NCBI RefSeq assembly: GCF_003443895.1
Contig: NZ_QQOA01000024.1
Span: forward strand, 1 to 64,000
Direction: 5' to 3'
Length of the DNA: 64,000 nucleotides
Source: Paraburkholderia phosphatilytica
Lineage (GTDB): Bacteria; Pseudomonadota; Gammaproteobacteria; Burkholderiales; Burkholderiaceae
Shown: piece by piece, positions 9,093 to 17,842 of the stretch
Numbering within the stretch: position 1 is the stretch's first letter
Layout: the number at the start of each line of letters is the position of its first letter
Position numbers and translations under genes: made by a program
The notes under the pieces: model-generated
The model's input: the letters and a program-made list of their open reading frames with translations, nothing else
Told to the model about the DNA's origin: nothing
The model's database searches: none

Positions 9093-9629
9093 ATGTCCGA
9101 ATCGACTGACGGCCGACCGGTGCAAGGCGCACAGGATCAGACCTCAAACCCCGAGCCTGAATGCTGGCAGCGGCGCAGTGAAGAACTGCAGGCCCTGATT
9201 GCGCGCCTGACCGTTCGCCTCAGGGGCCGCGAGCGCCGTATTGCCCGTCTGGAGCTTGCCATCTCCCGGACCGTGGTGATGCATCACGTCTGGGCGTCCC
9301 ATCTTGAACGCAGGCTCGAACGCCTGCCTTTCACTGTGACCACCGTCGCCGGCGACACACCGGCCGCAGCCGCTGCGCACGGGCCCGGCGTGACGGTGCG
9401 TCTGCCTCACCTGACGCGAACGCTGGAAGCGCTCTTTGAGGTCATGCAGGAGTACTGGTCGGAGTGGGAGCCCGATCGCCCGCCCAAATCCTCCACCGTT
9501 GCGCGCGCACTCGATGAAAAACTCGGGCTAAAGGGGCAGGCCAATGGCGAGGCGTCGCGCAGCGCGCAGACGTTTGCTGCCGCATTGAGGCCCGACTCGG
9601 TCAACGAGTCAGACGGCCGCTATCACTGA
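9093..9629 (+). CDS. Hypothetical coiled-coil protein at the edge of the conjugation module
   Basis: A 178-residue protein of unknown function. ATG 9093 follows a strong AAAGGAGGG site; the in-frame upstream start at 8994 is less likely. Residues 25-75 (SEELQALIARLTVRLRGRER, then RIARLELAI) form a charged coiled coil. The C-terminal half has EALFEVMQEYWSEWEPDRPP. It is followed within about 120 bp by an AlpA-like regulator, so it may be the first gene of the mobile region. Confidence 0.6.
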   Translation: MSESTDGRPVQGAQDQTSNPEPECWQRRSEELQALIARLTVRLRGRERRIARLELAISRTVVMHHVWASHLERRLERLPFTVTTVAGDTPAAAAAHGPGVTVRLPHLTRTLEALFEVMQEYWSEWEPDRPPKSSTVARALDEKLGLKGQANGEASRSAQTFAAALRPDSVNESDGRYH

Positions 9630-9745
9630 CAATCACTTCCGACGGGGTCTTCCGACGATATGACGGAATTGCCCGTCAGGCTCCTCGACTGCTTGAATGA
9701 GACCCATGCAGCAACTCTTTCGAACAGGACAGCGGGAGGTTGGCC

Positions 9746-9979
9746 ATGTCGGTCCAGTTGAGGGGAACAGGCGCAATACTACGGCGCGGGCAGGTCGAAC
9801 GGGAAGTGGGCCTGAAGCGGTCGACGATCTACCAGCGGATGCAGGAAGGCACGTTCCCGCGCCCGATCCGTCTGGGCGAGCGTGCGGTGGGCTGGCGTGC
9901 ATCGGATATCGAGCGGTTCCTCGAGGACCCGGCCGGGTATCGCGTCTCACCGCCTGCCGGGGACGATCGCGATGTGTGA
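9746..9979 (+). CDS. AlpA-family transcriptional regulator
   Basis: A 77-residue MerR-like winged-helix protein of the AlpA type, with VEREVGLKRSTIYQRMQEGT (HTH), then FPRPIRLGERAVGWRASDIE (wing). Such proteins commonly control phage or integrative-element genes. ATG 9746 follows GGAGG. Its stop overlaps the next gene, so the two are translationally coupled. Likely regulator of the downstream transfer region by position only. Confidence 0.85.
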   Translation: MSVQLRGTGAILRRGQVEREVGLKRSTIYQRMQEGTFPRPIRLGERAVGWRASDIERFLEDPAGYRVSPPAGDDRDV

Positions 9980-10256
9980 GCGCACCTCGCAACGGTCTCT
10001 CGATGCGCGGCTCGATAACTGGGCGAGTGCCGGCCGTGGTCCGTACGATCCGGTTGATGCCGACCATATCGAACGTGCATGGCGGCGGCTGGCCGTGCGT
10101 CACCGCGATCTGTTGCGCATGGTGTATCTGTGGCGTGCCGGTCGCGAGGTGATATGCCGCCGGCTCGGGATTCCAAGGTATCCCTGGCGCGGCTATGAGC
10201 TTGAACTGTCATCCGCGAAGCAGGCGCTGGCGGGACTGCTGGTGGAAAAGCCATGA
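9972..10256 (+). CDS. Small HTH-like protein coupled to AlpA regulator
   Basis: A 94-residue protein starting at ATG 9972 and overlapping the AlpA-like stop by 8 nt. The segment DADHIERAWRRLAVRHRDLL, then RMVYLWRAGREVICRRLGIP, resembles the sigma-like HTH of phage antiterminator Q-type proteins. Function unknown; a regulatory role is suggested by context. Confidence 0.55.
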   Translation: MCERTSQRSLDARLDNWASAGRGPYDPVDADHIERAWRRLAVRHRDLLRMVYLWRAGREVICRRLGIPRYPWRGYELELSSAKQALAGLLVEKP

Positions 10257-10449
10257 ATTGAAGGGTCCAGGATGCCGGAACGACGCGCGGCCGATCAGTG
10301 CGGCACGATCTCGCGCTTCGGCGGCATAGCCCCGGAAGCAGTTCGACAACCTGTTCCGGCCGATGTGCGACATGCACGGCCGAGTACGCATAAGCGGCCC
10401 CGACGTATCGACGGATGCGTGTGAGCATGGCGGTGGTTTTCCGATCTGG

Positions 10450-10476
10450 GACCTGCGTTCGCAGGTCTTTCTGTTT
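10450..10476 (+). terminator. Candidate intrinsic terminator
   Basis: An 8-bp perfect hairpin (gacctgcg-tt-cgcaggtc, 10450-10467) is followed by the T-rich tail tttctgttt. It sits between the regulatory gene pair and the transfer operon. Confidence 0.5.
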
Positions 10477-10510
10477 CTGTGCCTGATCCTGACGACTGAT
10501 CCCCCTTGAG

Positions 10511-10550
10511 CCCGCGGTTTGCCTCCCAGGCGCCGCGGGTTCCTTTTTTC
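10511..10550 (+). terminator. Candidate intrinsic terminator before transfer operon
   Basis: Arms cccgcgg (10511-10517) and ccgcggg (10533-10539) are followed by ttccttttttc. Together with the hairpin at 10450 it would isolate the AlpA region from the transfer genes that begin at 10600, or serve as a leader attenuator for them. Confidence 0.5.
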
Positions 10551-10599
10551 CCCATCCGGTTCGACACCTCGGCGCTGCCTCGATGTGAGGAAACGGATC

Positions 10600-11205
10600 A
10601 TGAATGTGTTCTGGTTGAAAGCGAATGGAGTGCGATTGCGGGCGATGCGCGGCATCGTGCGTCGGTGGGCGCTTGCCCTGGCGCTGTTCGCCGGCACGTC
10701 CGTTCTTGCGCCCGGCGTCGCACACGCGGATGACTGGGGCTGTCAGGTCCTGCTATGCCTGTCCAATCCGGGCGGCCCGGAACAATACGGCGCGTGCGTG
10801 CCACCGATCGAGCGGCTCTGGAGCGCCCTGCGTCATGGCGATCCGTTCCCGACCTGTGACTTCGGCGCAGGCGGCTCGCAGGGAACGTCCGCGACCAATA
10901 CGTTCGCGAGCGGGGGCTATTGCCGGGAAGACCTCCTTTACTGGGGCGGCCCGGAGCAGAGCGAACTGTTGTGCCGTGCCACGGGCGCGATCAATGTCGA
11001 CATCGACAACCAGCTCTATACCCGCGTCTGGTGGGACGTCGCGGGTGCGGGGTCGACCATCACCGAGTTCTACAGCACGGGCAGTACGCAGGAGCCCTCT
11101 CAGATCCCATACGACCCATCGCAGTCTGCTGCGCTCTTCCTGCAGCAGAGCGAACAGCAAGGTGGTCAAAGTGGCCAACGTGGTCAAAGCGGCGGGGGGC
11201 ACTGA
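10600..11205 (+). CDS. TrbM-like conjugal transfer protein
   Basis: A 201-residue exported protein with a signal peptide ending near VAHADDWG and the TrbM/KikA hallmark DDWGCQVLLCLSNPGGP. Cysteine pairs along the chain suggest disulphides in the periplasm. TrbM proteins accompany conjugative type IV secretion operons, with an unclear structural role. ATG 10600 follows GAGG. Its stop TGA overlaps the virB1 ATG. The C-terminus is low-complexity (Q/G/S). Confidence 0.8.
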   Translation: MNVFWLKANGVRLRAMRGIVRRWALALALFAGTSVLAPGVAHADDWGCQVLLCLSNPGGPEQYGACVPPIERLWSALRHGDPFPTCDFGAGGSQGTSATNTFASGGYCREDLLYWGGPEQSELLCRATGAINVDIDNQLYTRVWWDVAGAGSTITEFYSTGSTQEPSQIPYDPSQSAALFLQQSEQQGGQSGQRGQSGGGH

Positions 11206-11876
11206 TGCTGCCGCTCGATTTCGCCACGCTCGTGCAGCAGTGCGCCCCCCAGGTCTCGCCGATCACGATGGCCGCGATCGTGCGGACGGAGTCCGGATTC
11301 AATCCGTATGCGATTGGCGTGGTGCACGGTCGACTGGTGCGTCAGCCAGCGAACCAGGCTGAGGCTGTGGCCACGGTCCGCGCGCTTGCGGCCGCCGGCT
11401 GGAACTTCAGCGTCGGTCTCGCTCAGGTCAACCGAGCGAACTGGGCGGCGTATGGCCTGAACGAGCAGAGCGCGTTCGATCCGTGCCGCAACCTGGCGGC
11501 GGGAGCTGCGGTCATCGAGGGCTGTTTTACCGCAGCGCGCCTTGCGCAAACGGATGCCCGGCGCGATCCACAGGCTGCGCTGCGCGCAGGCCTGTCGTGC
11601 TACGCGAGTGGCAATTTCTCGACGGGGTATCGCACCGGGTATGTGCAGCGCGTGGTCGATAACGCCAGCCTGCCCGAGTCGATTCCCTCACAGACCTTCG
11701 TGCCGGCGATTGAGCCCATTCCTGTTGTTCCGGCCGGTCAGGCTGGTCCTGGTGAGCGGACCGTGCCCGCAGCCCGGACGTCGTCACAACCGGCGAGGCA
11801 CCGGATGCCGGATCCACCGGATATCGCATCCGGCACGAATGCCGATGACTCGCCCGGTAGTGCAGTGGTGTTCTAG
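11205..11876 (+). CDS. virB1: VirB1-like lytic transglycosylase
   Basis: A 223-residue SLT-fold transglycosylase that opens peptidoglycan for the conjugation channel. The catalytic Glu lies in MAAIVRTESGFNPYAIGVV; downstream are the NFSVGLAQVNRANWAAYGL and CRNLAAGA blocks typical of VirB1. No clear signal peptide is seen from ATG 11205, which overlaps the trbM stop. The C-terminal 60 residues are proline-rich and probably disordered. Confidence 0.9.
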   Translation: MLPLDFATLVQQCAPQVSPITMAAIVRTESGFNPYAIGVVHGRLVRQPANQAEAVATVRALAAAGWNFSVGLAQVNRANWAAYGLNEQSAFDPCRNLAAGAAVIEGCFTAARLAQTDARRDPQAALRAGLSCYASGNFSTGYRTGYVQRVVDNASLPESIPSQTFVPAIEPIPVVPAGQAGPGERTVPAARTSSQPARHRMPDPPDIASGTNADDSPGSAVVF

Positions 11877-11926
11877 CCCGATATCCATTCGATAGTAAAT
11901 CCAGTTCAGGCAGAAAGGAGTTTTTC

Positions 11927-12268
11927 ATGAATTTAGGAATCCATATCAGAAAGAAGAAATGCGGACGTATGCCTGTCCCGTTTTCTTCTGCCCGTCGGAT
12001 GGCGCGGTGGGCCGCTGCCATCACGACTGCGCTGCTGGTGGCCTCGCCCGCCTGGGCGCAGCTGTCGCAGGTTAATACGCTGCTGAGCACGATCCAGACG
12101 ACCCTGCTGGGTGTCGGCGGTGTGATCTGCTCGATTTCTATCATCTGGGCGGGCTTCCGGATGATGTTCCAGCATGCCCGGTTCGGCGACATTGCGAATG
12201 TGTTCATCGGCGGTCTTTTCGTCGGGTGCGCGACCGTGATCGCCGGCATGCTCATCCCGACGAGCTGA
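11927..12268 (+). CDS. virB2: VirB2-like major pilin
   Basis: A 113-residue prepilin. A long signal peptide ends at SPAWAQ (about residue 44). The mature form has two hydrophobic helices separated by a short loop (FRMMFQHARFGDIANVF), as in VirB2/TrbC pilins. AAAGGAG precedes ATG 11927. It follows virB1 and precedes virB3, the canonical order. Confidence 0.9.
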   Translation: MNLGIHIRKKKCGRMPVPFSSARRMARWAAAITTALLVASPAWAQLSQVNTLLSTIQTTLLGVGGVICSISIIWAGFRMMFQHARFGDIANVFIGGLFVGCATVIAGMLIPTS

Positions 12269-12284
12269 TCCGGGGCCAGCAACC

Positions 12285-12641
12285 ATGAACGCGACCATGA
12301 ACCCGATGATGAATACGCTCAGGGATCCTGTCTTCAAGGGATGCACGCGGCCCGCGATGCTCTGGGGTGTGCCGCTCGTGCCATTTCTCATGGTCGGTGG
12401 CGGCATGCTGATCCCCGCCATCTGGGCCCTGCTGGCCAGCCCACCGCTCGGTGTCGGGCTCCTGTTCCTGATGATCCCGGTGTTCGTCGCCATGCGTGTT
12501 GTCACGCGCCGCGACGACCAGCGCCTCGCGCAGTACGCACTGCGCCTGCGCATGGTGCTGCGGCAGGGCAATCGCCGTTTCTGGGGCGCGCGCGCCTACA
12601 CGCCGGTTCGCCTGAAGAGGAGGGGCCGACATGTTGGCTGA
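12285..12641 (+). CDS. virB3: VirB3-like inner-membrane protein
   Basis: A 118-residue VirB3 homologue with the family start pattern DPVFKGCTRPAMLWGVPLVP and two close membrane segments. It assembles with VirB4 and the pilin at the inner membrane. The end overlaps the virB4 start by 11 nt. The start used is ATG 12285; ATG 12297 is an alternative. Confidence 0.88.
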   Translation: MNATMNPMMNTLRDPVFKGCTRPAMLWGVPLVPFLMVGGGMLIPAIWALLASPPLGVGLLFLMIPVFVAMRVVTRRDDQRLAQYALRLRMVLRQGNRRFWGARAYTPVRLKRRGRHVG

Positions 12642-15087
12642 TCCGACACACGGCGCCGTTTCGAAACGTGAGGTGGCGCTTGCCGACTACATCCCTTACT
12701 CGATGCACGTCACCGATCAGGTGATCAGGACACGCGAGGGCGATTACCTGCGGATCTGGAAGCTTGCCGGCATCGCATTCGAGGCCGCCGATCCGGTGGA
12801 CATCCTCGTTCGTCACGATGGGTTCAACCAGCTCGTGCGTGCGCTGCCCGGTGGTCATGTCGCACTCTGGTCACACCGTCTGCGCCGGCGTGTCTCGGAC
12901 CACTTTGCCACGCCTTATGACAACCGCTTCTGCCAGGAGCTGGCGACACGCTACTACGCGAGCTTCGCGGGTTACCGGATGATGGCCAACGAACTGTATC
13001 TGACGCTCGTCTATCGCCCCAACCGCACGAAGCTCGGACGCGTCTTCAGCCGTGCGGCGCGCCGCACGCGCGATGACATCCGGCGCGACCAGCAGGAAGC
13101 GCTGAAAGTGATGGACGAACTCGGCGCCCAGGTCGAGTCGGGGCTGAAGCCCTATGACCCGGTGGGGCTCGGGGTCTATCGTAAGTCGAGTCCTTTCATG
13201 AAGCGACCGCGCCGGTATTCGTCAGCGCTGGAACTGCTCGGCTATCTCGTCAACGCCGTCTGGGAGCCAGAGCCAGTCCCCTCCGGAGCGATCCGCGAGG
13301 CACTGCCGACCTCGCGCCTGTTCGTAGGCGTCGAGAAGGTCGAGATCCGCATGCCAGCCGCGACGCGCTATGCCGCGCTGCTCGACCTGAAGGACTATCC
13401 CGAAGAGACCGAGCCGGGCATGCTCAATGGCCTGCTGTATGGCGACTTCGAGTATATCGAGACGCAGAGCTTCACGATCCTCGACAAACCCGGTGCGAAG
13501 GAAGCGCTGGAGCGGCAGCGCAACCAGCTTATCGCCGGCGAGGATGTGGCTGTCTCCCAGGTCGAGGCGATGGATCTGGCGCTCGACAATCTGATCAACG
13601 GCGATTTCGTGCTGGGCGAATATCACTATTCGCTCGCGGTGCTGGCCGATACTCCAGCAGCGGTCTCAAAGCACGTCGCGAAGGCCCGCACGCAGCTTGC
13701 CGATGCCGGTTTCCAGACTGCCCTGATTGACCTCGTGGCGGACGCTGCATGGTTCGCACAGTTGCCGGGCAACTGGCGCTACCGGCCACGCGAAGCGAAG
13801 CTGACCTCCCGCAACTTTTGCGGCCTGTCCAGTCTGCACAATTTCGCGACCGGAAAACGCGACGGCAATCCGTGGGGCGAGGCGATCACGATCGTCAAGA
13901 CGCCGAGCGGCCAGCCGCTGTACCTGAACTTTCACGTGACGCCCGAGAAGCAGGATTCGGCCGACGAGAAGGCGCTCGCCAATACCCAGATCATCGGCCA
14001 GGCCGGTGCGGGCAAGACGGTGCTCGAACTGTTTCTCCTCGCGATGGCGACGAAGTTCGGTCTGACCGCGGTGCTGTACGACAAGGATCGCGGCACCGAG
14101 ATCGCGATCCGGGCGATGGGCGGCACCTATACCGTATTCCGCCGTGGCGAGGCGACCGGACTCAACCCGTTCCAGATGACGCCGGACGAGTCGGTGCTCG
14201 ACTTCTGGGAGCGGCTGGTGCGCAAGCTCGTTGACACGGGTCTGTTGCTGTCCGCCAAAGAAGAACTCGACATCTCGCGCGCCGTGCGCGAAGTCGCTCG
14301 CATGGAAAAGCCATTGCGGCGCCTGTCGATGGTGAGGCAACTGCTGCCAAATGTGGGCGAGAACAGCCTGCACGCGCGTCTCGCGAAATGGTGTGCGGGC
14401 GGGCGCCTGGGCTGGGTGCTCGACAACCCGACGGACACCGTGGACCTCGCACGCGCGAATCTCTTCGGCTTTGACGATACCGAACTGCTCGACGACGCGG
14501 AAGTCTCGACTCCGGTCACGATGTATCTGCTGCACCTGACGGAAAGCCTGATCGACGGCCGGCGCTTCATCTATGTGATGACCGAATTCTGGAAACGGCT
14601 GGGCGACCCGGTTTTCACGGACTTTGCGAAGAACAAGCAGAAGACGATCCGCAAGCAGAACGGGCTCGGCATTTTCGATACCCAGTCGCCAGCGGATGTG
14701 CTGCGTAGCGATATCGCACGGGCGCTGATCGAGCAGAGCGCGACCTTCTTCTTCCTGCCGAACCCGCGAGCCGACTACGACGACTACGTGCATGGGTTCA
14801 AGCTGACCGAAGCCGAATTCAACATCGTGCGCAATCTTGGTGAGAACAGCCGCATGTTTCTGGTCAAGCAGGGGCACCGGTCGGCGATCGGAAAGCTCGA
14901 TCTCGCGGGGCTCGGGGATGTCCTCGATGTTCTGTCGGGTACGACCGACAACGTCGAGCTCCTCGACACGATCCGCGCACAGGTGGGTGACGACCCCGAT
15001 GTATGGCTGCCGGTTTTCCACGCGCAACTCGCGAAGCGCCGGGCGACCCAGGCAACCCAGACAACTCGTGCAGGAGGTACGCGATGA
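12631..15087 (+). CDS. virB4: VirB4-like T4SS ATPase
   Basis: An 818-residue ATPase that energises pilus biogenesis and transfer. It has an N-terminal CagE/TrbE/VirB domain (about 170-400) and a C-terminal P-loop domain with Walker A GQAGAGKT at 456-463. The Walker B region reads RFIYVMTEFWKRL, with Thr where an Asp-Glu pair is usual. The ARLAKWCAGGRLGWVLDN block is also family-typical. Coupled to virB3 and virB6 by overlaps. Confidence 0.93.
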   Translation: MLADPTHGAVSKREVALADYIPYSMHVTDQVIRTREGDYLRIWKLAGIAFEAADPVDILVRHDGFNQLVRALPGGHVALWSHRLRRRVSDHFATPYDNRFCQELATRYYASFAGYRMMANELYLTLVYRPNRTKLGRVFSRAARRTRDDIRRDQQEALKVMDELGAQVESGLKPYDPVGLGVYRKSSPFMKRPRRYSSALELLGYLVNAVWEPEPVPSGAIREALPTSRLFVGVEKVEIRMPAATRYAALLDLKDYPEETEPGMLNGLLYGDFEYIETQSFTILDKPGAKEALERQRNQLIAGEDVAVSQVEAMDLALDNLINGDFVLGEYHYSLAVLADTPAAVSKHVAKARTQLADAGFQTALIDLVADAAWFAQLPGNWRYRPREAKLTSRNFCGLSSLHNFATGKRDGNPWGEAITIVKTPSGQPLYLNFHVTPEKQDSADEKALANTQIIGQAGAGKTVLELFLLAMATKFGLTAVLYDKDRGTEIAIRAMGGTYTVFRRGEATGLNPFQMTPDESVLDFWERLVRKLVDTGLLLSAKEELDISRAVREVARMEKPLRRLSMVRQLLPNVGENSLHARLAKWCAGGRLGWVLDNPTDTVDLARANLFGFDDTELLDDAEVSTPVTMYLLHLTESLIDGRRFIYVMTEFWKRLGDPVFTDFAKNKQKTIRKQNGLGIFDTQSPADVLRSDIARALIEQSATFFFLPNPRADYDDYVHGFKLTEAEFNIVRNLGENSRMFLVKQGHRSAIGKLDLAGLGDVLDVLSGTTDNVELLDTIRAQVGDDPDVWLPVFHAQLAKRRATQATQTTRAGGTR

Positions 15088-16244
15088 GCGGGCTCTTTAC
15101 CGCGATCGGCGGCACCCTCGAAAACGGCATGTCGACCTACGTCACGAACGTCTCGTCGGCGCTGTCGGGCGCGCTGGTTCCCGTTGCGACGACCGCCGTC
15201 ACGATCTGGATCCTCGCCTATGGCCTTGCGATCGTGCGCGGTGAGGCGCACGAAGCCGTGCCCGCATTCGCATGGCGAGGACTGAAAGTGGCCGTCATCC
15301 TCGCTTTTGCGCTCGGCAGCGGCCTCTACCAGCAACAGGTCGTGACGGCCGTCAGCGGTGCGACGTCGGGCCTTGCCCAGACGATCCAGATCGCCGCCAA
15401 CACCACGGGTGGCGGCAACCCGGGTTGTGGATCGGTCAGCGGCAGCAGCGTGACGCCGACGAGCGCAACCAGTATCTACCAGACGCTTGACTGCTATGAC
15501 CAGCAGATTGATCTGGTGCTGGATGCCTATTCCGAGAAGGCGACGCACGAAGGGCTCAGCCCGAGTGGCCTCGCTGCCGCCATCGGCGACATCGTGTGCG
15601 GGTTCATCGCGGCGGTTGGCGGCTCGATCTTCCTGATCGTGCTCGCGTTCGAGGTCGTGATGGGACGCATGCTGCTCGACCTGGTGCTCGGGATCGGTCC
15701 GATTTTCATTGCTTGCGCCGCATTTGCGCCGACGGCCCGTTTCTTCGAAGCGTGGACCGCGAAGGTCGCGAACTATGCACTGCTGCAGGTACTGGTGGCC
15801 GCTTTCCTGGGAATGGCGCTGACGGCGTTCTCGACTGAGCTCGCACCGTTCCAGGTGACGACGTCAGCGCCCGGTACCAACGCGGCGGCGCTTGTGGCGG
15901 CCAGTCAGGCTGCGCTTGAGGCCGCGTCGGCGTGGGGAGCCGCGCTCGGTATGTTCGCGACGGCGATCTTCCTGGCGATGGTCGGCTGGCAACTGCCGTC
16001 GGTGGCGTCCGGTCTGTCCGGTGGCGCGACCGTGTCCGGATTCGGCGCGTTCGTAGCCGGCGTGGCATCGCGGCGTCTCGCCACCGTGATCGGTCAGATG
16101 TTCACCCGCGGCGGGAATGGTCCGCGTCCTGGCGGCACGATCCGTGACCGGACGGGCCCTGGCGGCGGATCGGGAAATTCATCGGGTGGCGTGGCGCCGG
16201 CTTACCAGCGTGCCGCGCATGCCAACCTGGGACAGGGCAGTTAA
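15084..16244 (+). CDS. virB6: VirB6/TrbL-like polytopic channel protein
   Basis: A 386-residue inner-membrane protein starting at ATG 15084, overlapping the virB4 stop. It has about six hydrophobic segments, the TrbL/VirB6 block AWRGLKVAVILAFALGSGLY, and LDLVLGIGPIFIACAAFAPT, then RFFEAW. The periplasmic loop after the second helix is G/S/T-rich with paired cysteines. The C-terminal tail is glycine-rich. Confidence 0.9.
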   Translation: MSGLFTAIGGTLENGMSTYVTNVSSALSGALVPVATTAVTIWILAYGLAIVRGEAHEAVPAFAWRGLKVAVILAFALGSGLYQQQVVTAVSGATSGLAQTIQIAANTTGGGNPGCGSVSGSSVTPTSATSIYQTLDCYDQQIDLVLDAYSEKATHEGLSPSGLAAAIGDIVCGFIAAVGGSIFLIVLAFEVVMGRMLLDLVLGIGPIFIACAAFAPTARFFEAWTAKVANYALLQVLVAAFLGMALTAFSTELAPFQVTTSAPGTNAAALVAASQAALEAASAWGAALGMFATAIFLAMVGWQLPSVASGLSGGATVSGFGAFVAGVASRRLATVIGQMFTRGGNGPRPGGTIRDRTGPGGGSGNSSGGVAPAYQRAAHANLGQGS

Positions 16245-16258
16245 GAGAGGTGGACATC

Positions 16259-16954
16259 ATGAGAGCACGATTGAAGGTAGCCGCTGCTGCGCTTATCTGG
16301 GCGGTAGTGTCTCCGGCGGGCTACGCCCAGGGCATTCCGGTATTCGATGCGCAGAACGTGGCGCAGGCCATTGCGACTGTGCTCCAGCTTGAGCAGGAGG
16401 TCCAGCAGGAAATCCAGATCTACCAGTCGACGGTCGGCACACGGGGCTTTGGTGCGCTGCTAAGCAATCCGGTGGTGGCGAATTCGCTGCCGTCGAACTG
16501 GCAGAGCGTGTACACGGCAGTGCAGAACGGCGGTTACGTGGGGCTTACCGGAAGCGCACAGGCGCTGCGTTCGGCCAGCGAGATCTATAACTGCGAGGAC
16601 CAGGCCGGCATCGACCAGCAGGTGTGCCAGCGGGCGCTGAACAAGCCGTTCCAGGACAAGGCGTTCGGTCAGCAGGCGTATCAGACGGAACTGCAGGAAC
16701 TGAACCAGATCCAGAGCCTGATGCAGCAGATCGACGTCACGCAGGATCCGAAAGGGATTGCCGAACTGCAGGCGCGCGTCCAGACCGAGACCACGGCGGT
16801 CGGTGACGAGATGATCAAGCTGCAGCTCTTCCGGATGCTGGCGGATACGGAAGACCGGCTCGTCGCCGAACAGCAGAGCGAACTGGTATTGAGCCGCGCG
16901 GGCAATACCGTCCGGCTGCAGGACCAGATGGTGCCGGCATCGTTCGGTAACTGA
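16259..16954 (+). CDS. virB5: VirB5/TrbJ-like minor pilus protein
   Basis: A 231-residue exported protein with a signal peptide ending near PAGYAQG. The mature chain is mostly helical and Q/E-rich (IATVLQLEQEVQQEIQIYQS), as in VirB5/TrbJ tip proteins. A conserved cysteine pair (NCEDQAG...CQRAL) is present. ATG 16259 follows AGAGAGGTGG. Here virB6 precedes virB5, unlike the Agrobacterium order. Confidence 0.85.
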   Translation: MRARLKVAAAALIWAVVSPAGYAQGIPVFDAQNVAQAIATVLQLEQEVQQEIQIYQSTVGTRGFGALLSNPVVANSLPSNWQSVYTAVQNGGYVGLTGSAQALRSASEIYNCEDQAGIDQQVCQRALNKPFQDKAFGQQAYQTELQELNQIQSLMQQIDVTQDPKGIAELQARVQTETTAVGDEMIKLQLFRMLADTEDRLVAEQQSELVLSRAGNTVRLQDQMVPASFGN

Positions 16955-16964
16955 GGGGACGATC

Positions 16965-17141
16965 ATGAAAACATTGCTCATCGGATTGTTCCTTGTAAAT
17001 TTCGTTATCCTTATCGATGGATGCTCGTCGGGCCCACCCAAACCCGTCCTGCCGGATGGCTGGCATCGCGTGCCAATCAACCGCGAGCTTCCCGTTCCAG
17101 GAATGCCATCCGCTGCGTCGACGGTGGGGGCTGGATCATGA
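16965..17141 (+). CDS. VirB7-like small lipoprotein
   Basis: A 58-residue peptide, MKTLLIGLFLVNFVILIDGC..., with a lipobox ending at Cys20 and a short proline-rich mature part (SSGPPKPVLPDGWHRVPINR). Position between virB5 and virB8, size and lipobox fit VirB7, which anchors VirB9 at the outer membrane, or an entry-exclusion lipoprotein. Its TGA overlaps the virB8 ATG. Confidence 0.78.
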   Translation: MKTLLIGLFLVNFVILIDGCSSGPPKPVLPDGWHRVPINRELPVPGMPSAASTVGAGS

Positions 17142-17842
17142 GCGCGGACAACGACTATGGACGCGTGCTCGACATCGAGGCGTCGCTGACGCACCTGCAG
17201 GAGCGGTCCGAGCGACGGGCGTGGCACGTTGCGTACGGAGCGGTCGGTGTGGCCGTGCTCAGTGTGATGACACTGGCCGTCATGGTGCCGTTCTACCGGG
17301 TGGTGCCCTTGCCGATCGAGGTCGATCGTCTGACGGGTGAGTCGCAGGTAATCGACGTGCTCGATGCACGTCACGTGCACACGAAGGAGATCCAGGACAA
17401 GCACTGGGTTGAAGAATACGTACGCGAGCGTGAACGCTATGACTGGGGGCTACTGCAGATGGACTACGACAGCGTGCTTGGCATGAGCGATGACATGGTC
17501 GCGCGCGACTACCGCGGCATCTACAGCGGTCCCGATCCACTGGACCGGCAGCTTGGCCCGAACACCGAGCGCCGTGTGCGGATTCTCTCGACGACGCTGC
17601 CGCCGGATGAACCAGGGCACGCGGTCGTGCATATCGAGCGCACGACTCTGAAGAACGGTCAGGCGAACGCTGAGCCGACGCAGCGGTTCGTCATCACGCT
17701 GGCCTACGCCTACCGGCCGCCGGTTTTTACGCGCGAGAGCGTGGCCGTCGCGAATCCGTTCGGCTTCAAGGTGATGGCTTATAGCCGCGATCCCGAATAT
17801 ACGCCGCCGGCTTCATCGTCGAGCGCGGGAGGTGCGCCATGA
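17138..17842 (+). CDS. virB8: VirB8-like inner-membrane protein
   Basis: A 234-residue bitopic protein starting at ATG 17138. A single membrane helix (about 33-55, AYGAVGVAVLSVMTLAVMVP) is followed by a periplasmic NTF2-like domain with YVRERERYDWGLLQMDYDSV. It nucleates the channel with VirB9 and VirB10. Overlaps both neighbours by 4 nt. Confidence 0.92.
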   Translation: MSADNDYGRVLDIEASLTHLQERSERRAWHVAYGAVGVAVLSVMTLAVMVPFYRVVPLPIEVDRLTGESQVIDVLDARHVHTKEIQDKHWVEEYVRERERYDWGLLQMDYDSVLGMSDDMVARDYRGIYSGPDPLDRQLGPNTERRVRILSTTLPPDEPGHAVVHIERTTLKNGQANAEPTQRFVITLAYAYRPPVFTRESVAVANPFGFKVMAYSRDPEYTPPASSSSAGGAP

